From assembly GCA_036346225.1 (NCBI GenBank), contig JARFIW010000588.1:7569501-7633500 (forward strand): 64,000 nucleotides of DNA, in the 5' to 3' direction. Under the pieces are notes generated by a model. That model was given only the letters and a program-made list of their open reading frames with translations, had not been told where the DNA came from and did not search any database. How positions within the stretch are numbered: the first letter of the stretch is position 1; every line of letters begins with the position of its first letter. The position numbers and the translations under genes were made by a program. Source of the stretch: Platerodrilus igneus (Eukaryota; Arthropoda; Insecta; Coleoptera; Lycidae). This document shows positions 1-10,976 of this stretch, one piece after another.

Positions 1-1067
1 TTACTCTTCTTTGTTGATAGTCCTCACACGAAATTTTCAAACACGGAAAATTCTGTAACACTATTAATTACACTTTGAACGACTTTACATTTTACAGAAA
101 TAAATTTAAGATGAACTTTTGGTATCATTTCCCCCATATTTATGTACATAGAGAAAGTATAAGTATAATTTGTCCTTACATTCACCCAATTTAAATCAAA
201 TTATAGAATGCCTATTCCCGTATATTAACTAGAATTGTAGGAAAGTACCTTTCACAATTAATAGTCAGGCGTCTTTGACAAAACAATGCAAGGCTGAGCA
301 TCATACATTTCACTAAATTTATTTAGGAAATACGTCTTATTTTGAACTACATTTAAAATAGATTATCGAACTACTTTCTAACCCACTGTGTAGAAATAAT
401 ATATATTTAACCTTTTGGTTTAATTATTTGCGTGTGGATGCACTAATTGAAAATGTTAACAATCCTAGATATCAATAACTATTTTTTGAGTTTTACTTTA
501 TTATTGAGTTAAATCTAAATAAAAATGCAGAGGTGTTTTTCTGTTAGGTTTTTGAATATTAAAACACTACGTGGGTCTTTGTTGGAGTTAGTTTTAAAAG
601 ACGTGATAATTTATTTTCATTCCTTAAGAAATTCTATACTAATTTGATAGGTTACACGATGGGTTTATCTCAAAAGACAGAGGGATACTGTTTAGAAATA
701 GATTAAACATAAACACCGTATGGTTTGTAAAAGGTTGATCTGCAAGTCAGTAAAGGTTCGTTCGATTTGAAAAAAATTCTAAACGATTTGAGAAGCTGAG
801 GAAAACACAATAATAATTGATATCTTACACGACGGAGTTATATTAAAAATATCGTTAAGAGTAATTTTTATAAAAATTCTAAAATGGTGTTGGCGGTTAA
901 ATACAAACAGGTAAAATTCATTATAAAGCAATTATAAGCGTCACTTTTCCAGTCAAGACTTGCATATAACGCCAATCAACATAATAAGGAGCTGCGCACG
1001 CTCGGCCGTCAGCATAAAAGGCAAGGAAGCCATGTTCTAGAGCATTAGTTGTCAAAGTATCGTCGAG
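1..1067. other. AT-rich non-coding stretch with one diverged repeat
   Basis: No credible coding region is seen. Around 620-850 the sequence resembles, with many differences, the tandem unit found at 3564-4185: it shares the phrase aaattcta-actaatttgat followed by a cac/cgc-atgg step, and later gctgagaaaa. The same repeat family may therefore flank the virus-like ORF cluster at 1068-3001 on both sides. Confidence 0.4.
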
Positions 1068-1688
1068 TTGATCAAAAATTGCAAGTTAAAGATCCATTTT
1101 TCTTGTGTTGACGTTACAAGTGATGTAAGAGTGCCCTTAGGTATTGACAAACTAATAGGTAAGACTACCTATGCGCTAGGTGAATTTACATCAAATTTTC
1201 ACCAGGAAAACTTGTATATTTTAGATATTCAAGAGTTCCATTACAAATCAAGCGAATTTTTCGTGAAAGAAATAGCTGTACTAAATATTGGAACGAAGGA
1301 ATTATGGCACGAAATTCTGCATATGCCGTTAAGAAGTGGAAACTTGGATGAGGATTTCCGAAGACATAACGATTTTTGTAAAAATCAGCTACACGAGTTA
1401 AACTGCGACTTCCCTGCGACCAATTACTTATCAGCGCAACGTTTAAGTTTATTTTTGCAAGAAATAGTACCTGTACATAGGACCATTTATGTAAAAAGGT
1501 TGTTAAAGAAAAACATTATCACCCGCTACCTTCCAGCTAACGAAATTGTGAATCTTGAACAGTTTGGTATTGAAAATTTGAAGCAGTTACGAAAAAATAA
1601 TCAATCTAACCATTGTTTATTGCATTTAAAAATTTTTCTGAACTGTGCCAAGCAGAACGTTTGTATTTTAAAGAATACTATTTTTTGA
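1068..1688 (+). pseudogene. virus-like ORF 1, IYVK-type protein remnant
   Basis: Open for 206 codons but the frame opens at a TTG with no suitable ATG, so this is either 5'-damaged or an exon. Mid-protein there is a strand resembling 'KEIAVLNI' followed by a C-terminal block with TIYVKRLLKK, then NLEQFGIENL and a spaced C-x2-H ... C-x4-C region near the end. From memory this order (KEL-AILD ... IYVKG-EK ... NLE-GCPSL ... C-H) recurs in many anonymous arthropod ORFs that look like parts of integrated DNA viruses or self-replicating elements; I did not verify that. It is followed at once by fibre-like ORFs in the same orientation, which supports a single decayed element. Function unknown; a nuclease-like role is only a guess. 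Confidence 0.45.
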
Positions 1689-1739
1689 ACTTTTATATTA
1701 ATTTGTAAACATTATTAGTATTAGGGAAACAAAATTTCA

Positions 1740-2495
1740 CTTCCAAAATATTTACAAAACTGACCTCGTATTACTAATTATAGCTAGGTCATTAGACAGC
1801 GTTGATAAGCGTATAAGTGGTTTGCGTTTAACAAATGAGATACAAATTGTTCAAACTAATAAGTCGACAATAAGTGAATCATTGAATCTAGTCAAGTATT
1901 CGATTTCGTTATTTAAAATAAATTAGACTTTAAACACTAAGTAACTGCGCTTGCAAATGATATACAACTTTCGCTTGGTAATTCATTTGTAAACTAAGAA
2001 AATCATAAATTCCATAAATATGACGTAGAAGTATTTAAAATTTATGTTGCCAGGTCGAGGATTTCTGATAACGTCGAATGGTGATGAATACGATATGCAG
2101 CAAAGAAGGTTAGTGAATTCATCATACCCGAAACAAGATTATAATCTAGTTAATCAGAGAAGCACTATAGTATTCAAGTCTGGAAAAGAAACAATTAGTT
2201 TTCGTAAAAGAAAGCTAGTTGGAAGGACGATAGTGAGTGTGTTTTTAAAAAATTTGCTGTTAATCTTGTAAATCAAACCTTTTTACACTGTCTAAAAACT
2301 ATAGAAAATGTTCAGCGTAAAGATAAAGCCTTCGATGCAAGAAACCGACGAATCACAATGCTTGCTCACCCAGTTGAACCCGCTAATGCAGTTAATAAAC
2401 AATATGTAAATGAAAAATTGGATAAGCTTATATCTTATTTTAAAACGTTTATACAGTTTTTTATGAATTTGATTACGGCTTCTGACACAAACTGA
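1740..2495 (+). pseudogene. fibre-like protein with two tail-fibre-type repeats, broken
   Basis: Three frame segments read on in order: 1740-1925 (an amphipathic, coiled-coil-like stretch beginning near VDKRISGLRL), 2044-2240, and 2240-2495. Two segments carry the same motif: D-x-x-x-R-R-[LI]-x(5-6)-P-x(4)-[NA]-x-V-N-[QK]. The clearest is RRITMLAHPVEPANAVNKQY at about 2344-2409; the weaker one is at about 2092-2150. This R-I-x-N-x(3)-P-x(3)-D-A-V-N-K-x-Y-V pattern is typical of trimeric tail-fibre or attachment proteins of phages and also occurs in large invertebrate viruses and virus-like transposons. A coiled coil followed by such repeats fits a fibre. It ends with TGA at about 2493. At least one stop (1925) and a frameshift near 2240 make it non-functional as it stands. 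Host origin is unlikely. Confidence 0.5.
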
Positions 2496-2726
2496 AAGGA
2501 GCTACAAACCAACGCTTCAGTTTATTTCAAAGATGCAACTAGATAATGATGACTCTATTAGTTTAACATCAGTGTTAAACAAAAATGAGTAAAACAACTG
2601 CAAAAGAAGAATGATGGTTTAAGTTATTGCCTTCTGCACGAAGATAACAATTTAACATGTGCTCAACAGAATGTTGTTTTTAATCGAAATGAATTTTGTT
2701 GTTAGATTAAACGTCTGTATTGTTTT

Positions 2727-2732
2727 AATAAA
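2727..2732 (+). terminator. candidate poly(A) signal AATAAA
   Basis: AATAAA lies about 230 bases after the end of the fibre-like frame and just before the next ORF at 2747. It could end the transcript of the virus-like cluster. A hexamer match alone is weak evidence in AT-rich DNA. Confidence 0.25.
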
Positions 2733-2746
2733 GTTGTATATAAATT

Positions 2747-3001
2747 GTGTTGCATCATCGAAAAAAGATTAAGGGATTTAGCTGTAGTGTTGTGAGGGGG
2801 ATCGGTGTTGATAGTTTTAGGGATATTGTAAATAATAATTCTGAGGTCCATATGCATAGCATGTTATCTATTCGGAGTGACAAACACCAGCTTTATACAC
2901 AGTTAATCGATAAAATTAGTTTGTCGGGCAAAGATGACAAAAGGTACGTCATCCCTAATAGTACTGCACCCTACGCATGGAGACACAAGAATATAGGTTA
3001 A
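2747..3001 (+). pseudogene. virus-like ORF 3, DDKRYV motif remnant
   Basis: 84 codons opening at TTG. The C-terminal half reads SDKHQLYTQLIDKISLS, then KDDKRYVIPNSTAPYAW and RHKNIG before the stop. I recall a recurrent arthropod ORF ending of the form LS-x-x-DDKRY-[IV]-L-x-DG-x-x-TLA-[YW]-GH-[YF]; here the H in the final GH position survives while G is R. Such endings accompany the type of ORF seen at 1068-1688 and fibre-like proteins in my memory of arthropod genomes. The spacing and same strand support one former multi-gene unit. The match is by eye and degraded; function unknown. Confidence 0.4.
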
Positions 3002-3013
3002 GTATATTTTTTA

Positions 3014-3534
3014 GCAAAAAAAAAGGTTTTAAAGATGGAGTTAAATATAGATGGGCAAAAATTAGAGGTTTTGGGTTTTTTCGACAAAAAATTAGTTCAG
3101 ATACGAATTGTAGTTTTTCAAAGTATCTATTTAGTATCGAGTTAACTAAATGTATAACCAGAAAATTGATAAAATTTTGCGTAAAGGTTTACCCTGTTTA
3201 AAATTTTAAAAGTTGCGTTTTTGAATATTCTAATTAAAGAGTGTGGTTTTTGTTGCTAAACTCGACCTTCCCATTTGTATATTAAAAACACATTACATTG
3301 GAATGTTTTCAATTACTAAAATAGAACATTACTGTTTGAAAATGGTTTTAAATATCAAACACTTATGTCTTATAAAGGATTCGTTTCCAAAATTCCAGCG
3401 GTTTTAGATTTCTCGGGAAATGGTTGGTTAAAGCATATGTCTTGAGTAGCGAAAAAAAGGTTTTAAAGATGGAGTTAAATATAGATGAGCAAAAATTTAG
3501 AGATTTGAGGCCTTTAAAAAGTGTAACTTTGTAA
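3014..3534 (+). repeat. duplicated small-ORF start (MELNID)
   Basis: A block starting in an A-run and continuing ggttttaaagatggag occurs twice, at about 3014-3075 and 3448-3510, nearly identical over 50 bases. Each copy opens a short frame beginning MELNID: 3035-3145 (36 codons) and 3469-3534 (21 codons). The frames diverge soon after the shared block. It looks like a partial duplication of the 5' end of a gene from the virus-like cluster upstream. Neither ORF is long enough to assign. Confidence 0.4.
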
Positions 3535-3563
3535 GGGGTGGTTTACAGATTTGGGATCCCCAG

Positions 3564-4185
3564 AAAAATCTAAGATTAGTTGATACCGAACAAGATATAT
3601 TTATCTTAAAAAAAACAAAAATAATTTTTTATGTCCGTTAGAGGGTATGTGTGCAAAATGGTAAGAAGTGGTCGGATTTTAAATCTGTTTGCAGATTCGG
3701 ATTTTGCGTAAAATTCTAGACTAATTTGATGTGTCGCATGGCTAAAAAAAATGTATAAGGTAGGTCGAATCCACTGTTGGTTAACAAAATCTTAAAATTG
3801 GGATACCGCTTCAGGAAATGATGCTATCTACAAAATTTCTAGAAATTCAGATAGCTGAGAAAAATCTAATATTAATATATTTATCTTAAAAGAAACAAAA
3901 ATAATCTTTTATATGTTCGCTAAAGAGTATGTGTGTAAAACGGTAAGGGGTGGTCAGATTTCAAATTTATGTGCAGATTCGGATTCTGTGTTAAATTCTA
4001 GACTAAGTTGATGTATCGTGTGGCTAAAAAATTTATAAGGACGGTCAAAAATCGCTGCTGGTAAAAAATCTTAAAATTGAGATACCGCCTTAGGTAGTGA
4101 TGCTGTCTAAAAAATTTCTAGAAATTCAGGTAGCTGAGAAAAATCTAATCTTAATTGACACCAAACGAGATAGAGTTATCTCGAA
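3564..4185. repeat. tandem repeat, about 2.2 units of 280-296 bp
   Basis: Units start at the phrase gaaaaatcta: 3564-3859 (296 bp), 3860-4138 (279 bp) and a partial unit from 4139. Shared landmarks in order are ttatcttaaaa, tatgtgtg, gcagattcgga, aattctagacta, cttaaaattg and aatttctagaaattcag. Identity by eye is roughly 80 percent. No ORF. A more diverged relative lies near 620-850. Confidence 0.7.
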
Positions 4186-4639
4186 AGATGAGCTAGGAGA
4201 GGCTGGAGGGAATGAGGGATTCTGGAGAAAATGAGGTCCTGGGTCCCCTGTATTTGCACTACTCTTCTACTTTCATAAAATAAACTTAAAGACTTAGTAT
4301 TGAATTTAAACTTGTTAATAGCTCAAGCCGAACTGTCGGAATCCAGGTTGCAGGATTAAAATCTATTACATATTGAAGACATGAACAAGATTTTCTTTAT
4401 TTTTATATTGTGCGATCAACTGGTGTGCTGTGTTGATGTAAAATCTCAAAGATAGCAATCTATATGATTCGAAGACCCTACCTTTGGCAAACCACGCGGT
4501 CTCTTCTCTATATAGATAAAATAAATGGACTCTTGAGGGAGTAAAGTTAGCTTGTAAGATCCTGAAAAGGAATTTTTTCTCATATCACCCAAATAGAGAA
4601 GGTCCCGTGCAGCGGCACCCATTCATGAGAACAACCTGG
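4186..4639. other. unassigned spacer
   Basis: Low-information AT-rich sequence between the tandem repeat and the SINE array, with a G-rich patch near 4195-4250. No gene, RNA or repeat was recognised. Confidence 0.3.
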
Positions 4640-5580
4640 GGTCTAGGTAGAAATGTGGATGCAGACCATGCGCACTTGCGTTGAATAAGAGAGGATTAGG
4701 CCTTACATTTGACTTCCAAAGGTCACACAAAGGTACTACAATGGACTGAAAGCGAGTTTCTTTATTTGAAAATATAGAATTTTGACAAACCCTTGCTATT
4801 CCAAGCAGGGTACGCATCTTTAACGAACGTAACAACACTCACAAACGGGACAAATATTTTACCTCATCCGAACAAGGACATAATTTTGTGAAAAATGCGG
4901 TCCGTGTCGAGAATCGAACCGGGAACCTTGAGATCAGCAGTCATACGTGAACCTGTTTAAATAAGTCCCTACATTTAATTTTCCAATGCTCCACCTGAAG
5001 GTACTACATTGTCCAGGAGGGGAAATCTTTACCTGGAAATTTTGAACCTTGCCGAGCCCTTGCTGTTCCAAACGAGGTAGGGGTCTTTAACGTGCATGAC
5101 AACACTCACACAACACAGGACCTACATTTTACCTCTCATTTTGTAAAAATGCTTTCCTACATTTTCCAAGCGGAACGTGTCGGTAATCAAAGGCGGACCT
5201 TGGAATCAACAGTCATACGCAAACTTAACTGATCCACAAAGCACCTAGAGGATAAGCCCCCTTCATTTTATTTTCCAATGCTCCACGCAAAGGTACTGTG
5301 TTGGCCAGGAAGCGAGTTTTTATACCTGAAAATTTTAAATTTTGCCGAACCCTTGCTGTTCTAAGCTAGATAGGGATTTTTAATGTACGTGACAACGCTG
5401 ACACACGGGACCTACATTATACCTCTCATCCGAATCAAGGCGTATTTGTATAAAAAATGCTCGCCTAACATTTTTCAAACGGTCCGTGTCGGTAATAGAT
5501 CCCGGGACTCTGGGCTTAGTAGTCAAACACGAACCAATAAGATATGGAACCACCCAGCGGATAAGCCCGCATGCCAAATA
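4640..5580 (-). mobile_element. head-to-tail trimer of a tRNA-derived SINE
   Basis: Three units of about 300 bp repeat in the same orientation, roughly 5580-5262, 5261-4967 and 4966-4640 reading on the minus strand. Each minus-strand head carries a tRNA-like stretch, best preserved at 4955-4900: ACTGCTGATC followed by a B-box-like GGTTCGATTC. That pairing is typical of tRNA-derived SINE heads. Every unit body shares gaacccttgctgtt (or close), taacgt-c-tgacaac and ends with a GGAGCATTGG tail. A fragment of the tail recurs at 20365-20400 and an inverted pair at 10977-11280. The A box is not clear. Confidence 0.6.
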
Positions 5581-5609
5581 AAAAACAAATTGCACTGTCG
5601 ACAGCTATA

Positions 5610-6860
5610 GCGAAAGTACAGCGAAAGCCAGTGACAATACTAAGACATACGGTGGTTTGCACACCCACGGCACAGTGCCGTGATGTAACAACCCTCTAAA
5701 CTATGCAGCGACTTTGAAAATAAAGGAAGGAAATAGAATAAATAGAAATGATAAAAAAGAGGTGGGGTGTTTAAGGCTTCAAAACAACCAGGTAAAAGAG
5801 AGAGGAAGTAGTGCTCGCATTGAGTGAAACCAATAAAAAAATGATTGACAGCAAAGCACTGCTAAACCGTCCAAAATGTATGCACTAACCCAGAGTGGAA
5901 GTGATGAACGATTATCTCGGGACACAGACAGGAAAAAGTAGATAGTAGAGAATATCCCTGTTGAATCACATCGATCTGAGGCACTACTTACAACGTTAGC
6001 TACAAAATAAACCCTATACTAACTAAAAATAATTGGACTCAAATGTAACCTAGAGAGACTACTACCGAGTACATCCACTACGATAAGAAAATCAAACAAA
6101 AGTTAAAACAACCTACTTAAATATATCCTCACGGTAATGTCAAAAACAGTAGATACTGCAAACATAGAAATAATTAAACGATTAACGATTATTCAAACAT
6201 AGAAGTAGCCAATTTATCAATATACCGAAAACAATAAGGGATTAATGATGAAAGACAACAAAGGAGGCAGCCCCTCGTCAATGAGCTCAAGAAAAAAACC
6301 TGAAAAAAATGTACAAGTTCCCTATGGTATAAAAACAAGCTTGATAACAAAAATTGTAAAAAATGACTGAGATATTTGCAAAAGAAAACACATCGTAGTC
6401 GCAACTGTGGAAATCGACCTTTTATTATAGAGATATCGTCCACAAGCGTTAAGTGCATTCAAAGAGTAAAACGTAGTCTGACATCAGCTAGTACAAGTCC
6501 TGCATATGTGTTGAATTTTTTAAACAGAAGATATGTTGACCACGATAAAAGAATGCAGTGAGTTGTGTGACAATAAAAATAAGAAGGAAATAAAAGATGA
6601 AAATGTAAGAAAAATCGAATTGTTTAAGTGTAGTGGTAAATTTTTTTTAACTGAAATTTTGATATGAATAGGGTATCAGGGAAACAAGATCTGGAGTAAT
6701 TTAAAGCTCAAGGCTAAGATATATTTATGCAGCACAAAATAAGGTCAAAAAGTAGATATTTAATTTAGATAGCGATAGAGAAGACAAAATATATTCAGAT
6801 ACAGGTCGAATGAAAAATAGCAGTAATTACTAATCGTTGCAAATAAAGGAAAACAATTTT
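5610..6860. repeat. dispersed repeat W, copy 1
   Basis: Scattered but collinear similarity to 31436-32810: gctcgcattgag (5818), aagcactgct (5859), cgatctga (5971), a block cat-cac-acgataagaaaatca near 6076 followed by acaaaagtt, and acatcagct near 6482. Several short ORFs fall inside but are not shared between copies, so they are not taken as genes. Ends are approximate. Nature unknown; in copy 2 it sits next to an integrase remnant inside LTR element Y-A. Confidence 0.5.
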
Positions 6861-7905
6861 AGGTTTTTAATATGCTGCCGTCTTTGACATTTGTCATTAG
6901 CGTCTTGCAATCTATAAATTAGTAAAAGAACTACACAAGATACTTTAATACATAAAATGCCCGTACAAAGGAAAAAACATGAATAATTAAAGCACTAAAT
7001 GGTGGATTTTTCTAGAAAAGATAGAGTTATACACATATTACTTTCCTAAGCAGACAGTTTGATGCGGTTTTTCTTCTCTAAATACACAATCCTCACGTTA
7101 AGAGCAAGTGTAACGAAGTCTTCCGACATAACTAAGGGTCTATTCCTTGGGTAGAGCTATGAGAAATGGGGGGGTAAGTCGAAATCTGATTGTAGGTCAA
7201 ACTTAATCTAAAACAAATAGGCGCCACCAAGTCCTGACTTATTTATGATAATTGCGTGGCATGTTTCTAGGGGCGGACGTGGAAACCCAAAGAAAAAAAA
7301 TCGCTTTCGATGACAAAAACCCGTCTTAACAAAATAAGACGCTGTTCCTGCAAGAAATTGTAATAATTAGATTAATAGAAAAGTGGAACACTATTTGTGT
7401 CCCGCAAACATACCTAAAGAAATATTAAAAAGATATTTTCTATATAAAATTGGCATCAAAATTCTACTCTTAAAGATATTAGTTTCCTGTAGTTAGGTTT
7501 GATCATACTTGATCAAAATAAAAAACTTTAATCTTGAACCAATAATTTACTCAAAAGAATCTCTTTTAAAACAAAATGCAATGCAACAAAATTTAATAAA
7601 TAATTGAATGACTTTGTGAATTTTAAATTAAGGTTTATCAAAATTATTCATAATCAAACATTTTACAGCTTAGTGTAAACTTGTTACACAAAAAAAAAGG
7701 TCCGACCCGTGCAGATCTGTTCAGGAGGATTACATTTAAAAATGTCGCTACTCAAGTTTCTCCTTTTCTAAATTACTTGTATTAGTTTTAATTTCTAAAA
7801 AAGCAGATCACAAAAATATTCTTGTTTACTCAACTTGGACTAACGCTGTTCGAAGCATTCGCTTTCTAGAACACATCTGTCAGCAGTACACTGCAGACAA
7901 ACAAG

Positions 7906-7913
7906 TGACGTCA
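7906..7913. promoter_or_regulatory. CRE-like palindrome TGACGTCA conserved in both Z copies
   Basis: TGACGTCAGTAACACCTGTTG-type context occurs in copy Z1 here and in Z2 at 29479-29486 with the same flanks, while the sequence around it has drifted. TGACGTCA is the full CREB/ATF palindrome. Conservation inside an LTR-like repeat fits an enhancer or promoter element of that repeat; no functional evidence. Confidence 0.4.
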
Positions 7914-8364
7914 GTAACACCTGTTGCTGTTACTAACGCTACATAATGAACCACGTGTGGTGTTTCTTAAACCATCAAAATAGTGAATTATAATTTTAAC
8001 ACTGGAAAATTCCAGCTCAACAAATAATTGAAATTTTTATAATATTCGTACTTTTACACAATCAAACAAATTAAAGTGTTTCTAATGTGTAACACCAAAA
8101 AAATTCTTAAAGCTAACTACGAACCAAAACTGCTTTTCTAGCCTTGATGAGGTACTTGTTATATCAAGCGGAGTTTACTGCTTGTTGTGTGGACCCAGCT
8201 CATCCTAAACAGCTTCCACCACATGGAATTGTTCCAGGTGTCGAATTAAATGCAGTCACAATACATTCGTCAGCTGCTGCAATATGTTGAATCACGCTGC
8301 CTTACCAAATAGCATCTTTACGCTGTACAATAGAATGGTCTTCTATAAATTGGTTAAACTTTCC

Positions 8365-8497
8365 ATCTTCTAAGTTGCATTTTATACGTCGTAATACAAG
8401 GTGGTTTTAACAAAAGTGATTGGATTTCTTATCTTCTAAGTTGCATTTTATACGTCGTAATACAAAATAGGTTTTAACAAAAGTGATTGGATTTCCT
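8365..8497. repeat. 66-bp tandem duplication inside Z1
   Basis: Two copies of atcttctaagttgcattt followed by tatacgtcgtaatac and gttttaacaaaagtgattgg, at 8365-8430 and 8431-8497. A third partial start follows at about 8498. The duplication is absent from Z2. Confidence 0.7.
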
Positions 8498-8924
8498 ATT
8501 TTCAAAGTTGCATGGTTAATGTTGTTCTTGCGCTAAATAAAATATCTCAATTAGACAATTTAATAACGTTCATAGGATACCAACCGCTATTCAAAGATGT
8601 GTCCCGACTGCTCAAAATTTATACGCAAATTGGCGGCCTGCGTTTTTTCGTACATCTTGACTCTTCTACCACGCATGGCCGACTGATTATCAAACTCGCT
8701 CGGACGAACGGAGTGTCCCAGGAGGGGGCTGTCAACTAAAACGCGCCTGCAAACCGCTATAGAAGACACAGATATTCGACTATACATAGAATGCCACATA
8801 AAGATGCCGCTTTAGCGTATTACCAAAGTTGTTAAATGTATTTTACTTATTATTTTAATAAAAGTGTTTTATAATTCTTGCACTTTTATGAATGGATTTA
8901 TTAACCAAAAATAAAATTGTTACA

Positions 8925-10087
8925 AGTTATCAATTGAAACTGTTTGATCAAAGCCAGAGTCATATGCGATGTAATATTGAAATTTAGTTTTGAAACCAAA
9001 ATAGTTTAAAAACAAAAAATTTTTAATTTGAAAAGAGCTACCTTAAGCAATAGAAATATTTATTAGATACATAATTAGTGCATCATAAGTGCTAGAATTA
9101 CGAACTGGCGCTATTTGTTACTGTCCAGATACAGATACAGTACGGTAGTTAATCGCGGGCTTGCATAGAGGGCGAACTAGGTTTTACTGAAATTAAAGAA
9201 TTTACGTTTAAGATTAACAATATAATAATCAGTTACCTTTGTAAACTACTGCATATTAGCAACCTAGGTGATGGATAATTTATCTCAAATTTGCCGTATG
9301 GATTGCAGATTGTCTTTTCTAGACCATATGTCCGTATGAGAACTTGCTGGTTGTCTACATTAAAAACGTAAAGAAGTAACACTGATAATATAGGATACCG
9401 TAAGGACTTAGGTTATGGGATCGACGGGTAAGCTTTTTAATGCACTACTCCCCCACAAGTAGTTGAAGATATGATAGTTAAGAGATATATCATATCATAG
9501 CACACCTCCTGCAACTTGTGAATCTGCGACCCTTTTTTTGTTTATCATCCTATTGGTCGGAAACGCGAGATGTCAATTACGAACCGAGGGAAGTTATATT
9601 TAACATTCCTTCTCACGGTATAAAAACGCGGTTACTGCGTGAATACAGTAAGTAATTTACAGAAGCCTAATTTTTAGTTAATTTCCCGTTAATTTTTCAG
9701 TTTATTTAAAATTGAATACTATTTATTTCTTATCTAAATAATTTTGCGTAACGCATCGCGTTACACGTTCTTGCGAATTCTTATTGTAATCTTTAAATAA
9801 TCCTTAAATATAAAAGCCTTGTACCCGTCACTGATAATTCATCCAAAAGTTGTAATGCCACTGGGAGCTATCAATTACCTTTTGTGTACAAACGGCTCGC
9901 TACGTTCTAACGCAATTACTCCGGCCACAACCAGACTGATTGGCGCTACAATATGATTATTGTTACTAAAAGTTTAAAAATTCAGAATATAAGTTGCAGA
10001 TTGTTTGTATAATAATTTTAGTAAACCTGGTATGAAATTATGCACTACAGGTGGCATAGTCATAATCTAACGTTATTGTTATTTTAG
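8925..10087. other. AT-rich stretch upstream of the cytochrome b561 exon
   Basis: Presumed upstream intron of the cytochrome b561 gene. A tataaaa at about 9620 with downstream cgcggttactgcgtgaatacagt resembles a core promoter, possibly from an old LTR, but no partner repeat was found. I looked for the missing first exon, which should encode a W-H-P type motif, and did not find it here. The acceptor for the exon is ttgttattttag ending at 10087. Confidence 0.35.
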
Positions 10088-10295
10088 GTGGTACCACTTA
10101 TAGCAGAATCCCTGATCCTATTTTCATCAAATAATGTTTGGAGTCAAGAATTACCAAAAAAGCCAAAATGTTTATTACATGGATGTATGACATTTATTGG
10201 TACATTTTTACTAATAACTGGCATTGCTCTGGAAATTGAACGCAAAACCCACTACCCGCAGATGACTCATTTTACATCAGCCCATGCTATTATAG
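10088..10295 (+). CDS. cytochrome b561 family ferrireductase, internal exon
   Basis: Encodes about 69 residues of a multi-pass transmembrane reductase of the cytochrome b561 superfamily, closest in pattern to the short CYB561D1/D2 type, which passes electrons from ascorbate across intracellular membranes to reduce iron or ascorbyl radical. Visible features: a hydrophobic helix starting VVPLIAESLILF, then LLHGCMTFIGTFLLITGIAL with a haem-type histidine at the start of the next helix, and HFTSAHAIIG, where the SAH-x-x-x-G motif of the family is kept. Acceptor ttttag precedes it and the donor gtaagt follows 10295, leaving one base of a glycine codon that is completed exactly by the exon at 25623. 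No ATG: an upstream exon supplying the N-terminus and the first helix must exist and is probably outside the window. Family assignment is solid; the exact orthologue is not. Confidence 0.85.
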
Positions 10296-10976
10296 GTAAG
10301 TGCAAAAATCTCTTGTGTTTGAGAATTGTATGCAAATAATTTTGCATTTGTGAGAATTTAATTTCCAACAGCGATGTGGAACTTTGGGGTATGTTTACGT
10401 TATTACTTTACTGTATGTTTCCTTTGTATATTCCCACTATCATTTGACAATTTTCAAGGTAGGAGATTTGACCGAGCACTTAAACTATGAGAGCAGTTCT
10501 GTGAGTAACGCACAATTGATTTAGCAGAAGGTGTAATAAATGACACACCAAAAATAAGTACTAAGTGGAAGAGTATGCAACCAAACATACTCCTAACTAA
10601 GAAACCAAGAAAATACGCAGCATCTAAACAAATATGATGCATGTTTAAAACAGCCCTTAATCAATAATGGACTCGCTGGCACCCTTCGAAATACAAATAG
10701 AACCGTCCGGGTGTACTGTACAAACAAACCCACGGTATAAAAGAAGTTTCAAACGCTAGAGAAAATCACTTCTTGTGTTCTCTGTCTAAGAATGCCACTA
10801 AACTTTTTGGAGAGAACTTAAGAATGTGCAAGACGGAAGTCACCAAGTCCCTTGCGTACTAAGAGTATTCCTTCAGATTATCTCATTGTAACCACGAAAT
10901 ATAATAAAACAAAATGAAGTTAACTCTCACAACGCTATAGACAGAATCCCGCCCTAAGTCGGAATGATCCCTCAGG
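10296..10976. other. start of the 15.3 kb intron, unassigned
   Basis: Begins with a consensus donor gtaagt. The rest shows no recognisable repeat or gene; short ORFs here are on the wrong strand or lack family features. Confidence 0.4.

Larger units (their letters stand above)
7109..8924. repeat. dispersed repeat Z, copy 1 (LTR-like, 1.8 kb)
   Basis: Strong similarity to 28651-30352 over its whole length, for example ggtctattcc, aaatagcgccaccaag-like blocks, gggcggacgtgga and taaaattgttaca at the right end. It begins TGTAACG and ends TGTTACA, inverted ends like those of LTRs. CAAG precedes 7109 and CAAG also occurs at 8923-8926, so a duplication is possible if the right boundary is two bases earlier. 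A short frame at 8512-8739 is not conserved in copy 2 and is rejected. Probably a solo LTR or a non-autonomous element. Confidence 0.6.

Noticed and set aside
4600..4640. Missing first cytochrome b561 exon, from a possible R-H-P-F-M reading
   Set aside because: No helix-like context, no donor site in phase, and it lies within or beside the SINE array.
4895..4960. Functional tRNA gene on the minus strand
   Set aside because: Only the B-box half is tRNA-like; no acceptor stem pairing and the sequence repeats as a SINE head.
7906..7913. CRE as a regulator of the cytochrome b561 gene
   Set aside because: It is part of a dispersed repeat and present in both copies; no link to the gene beyond proximity.
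8512..8739. 75-codon ORF in repeat Z and its counterpart at 29908-30183
   Set aside because: The two copies of Z do not conserve the frame, so it is not coding.
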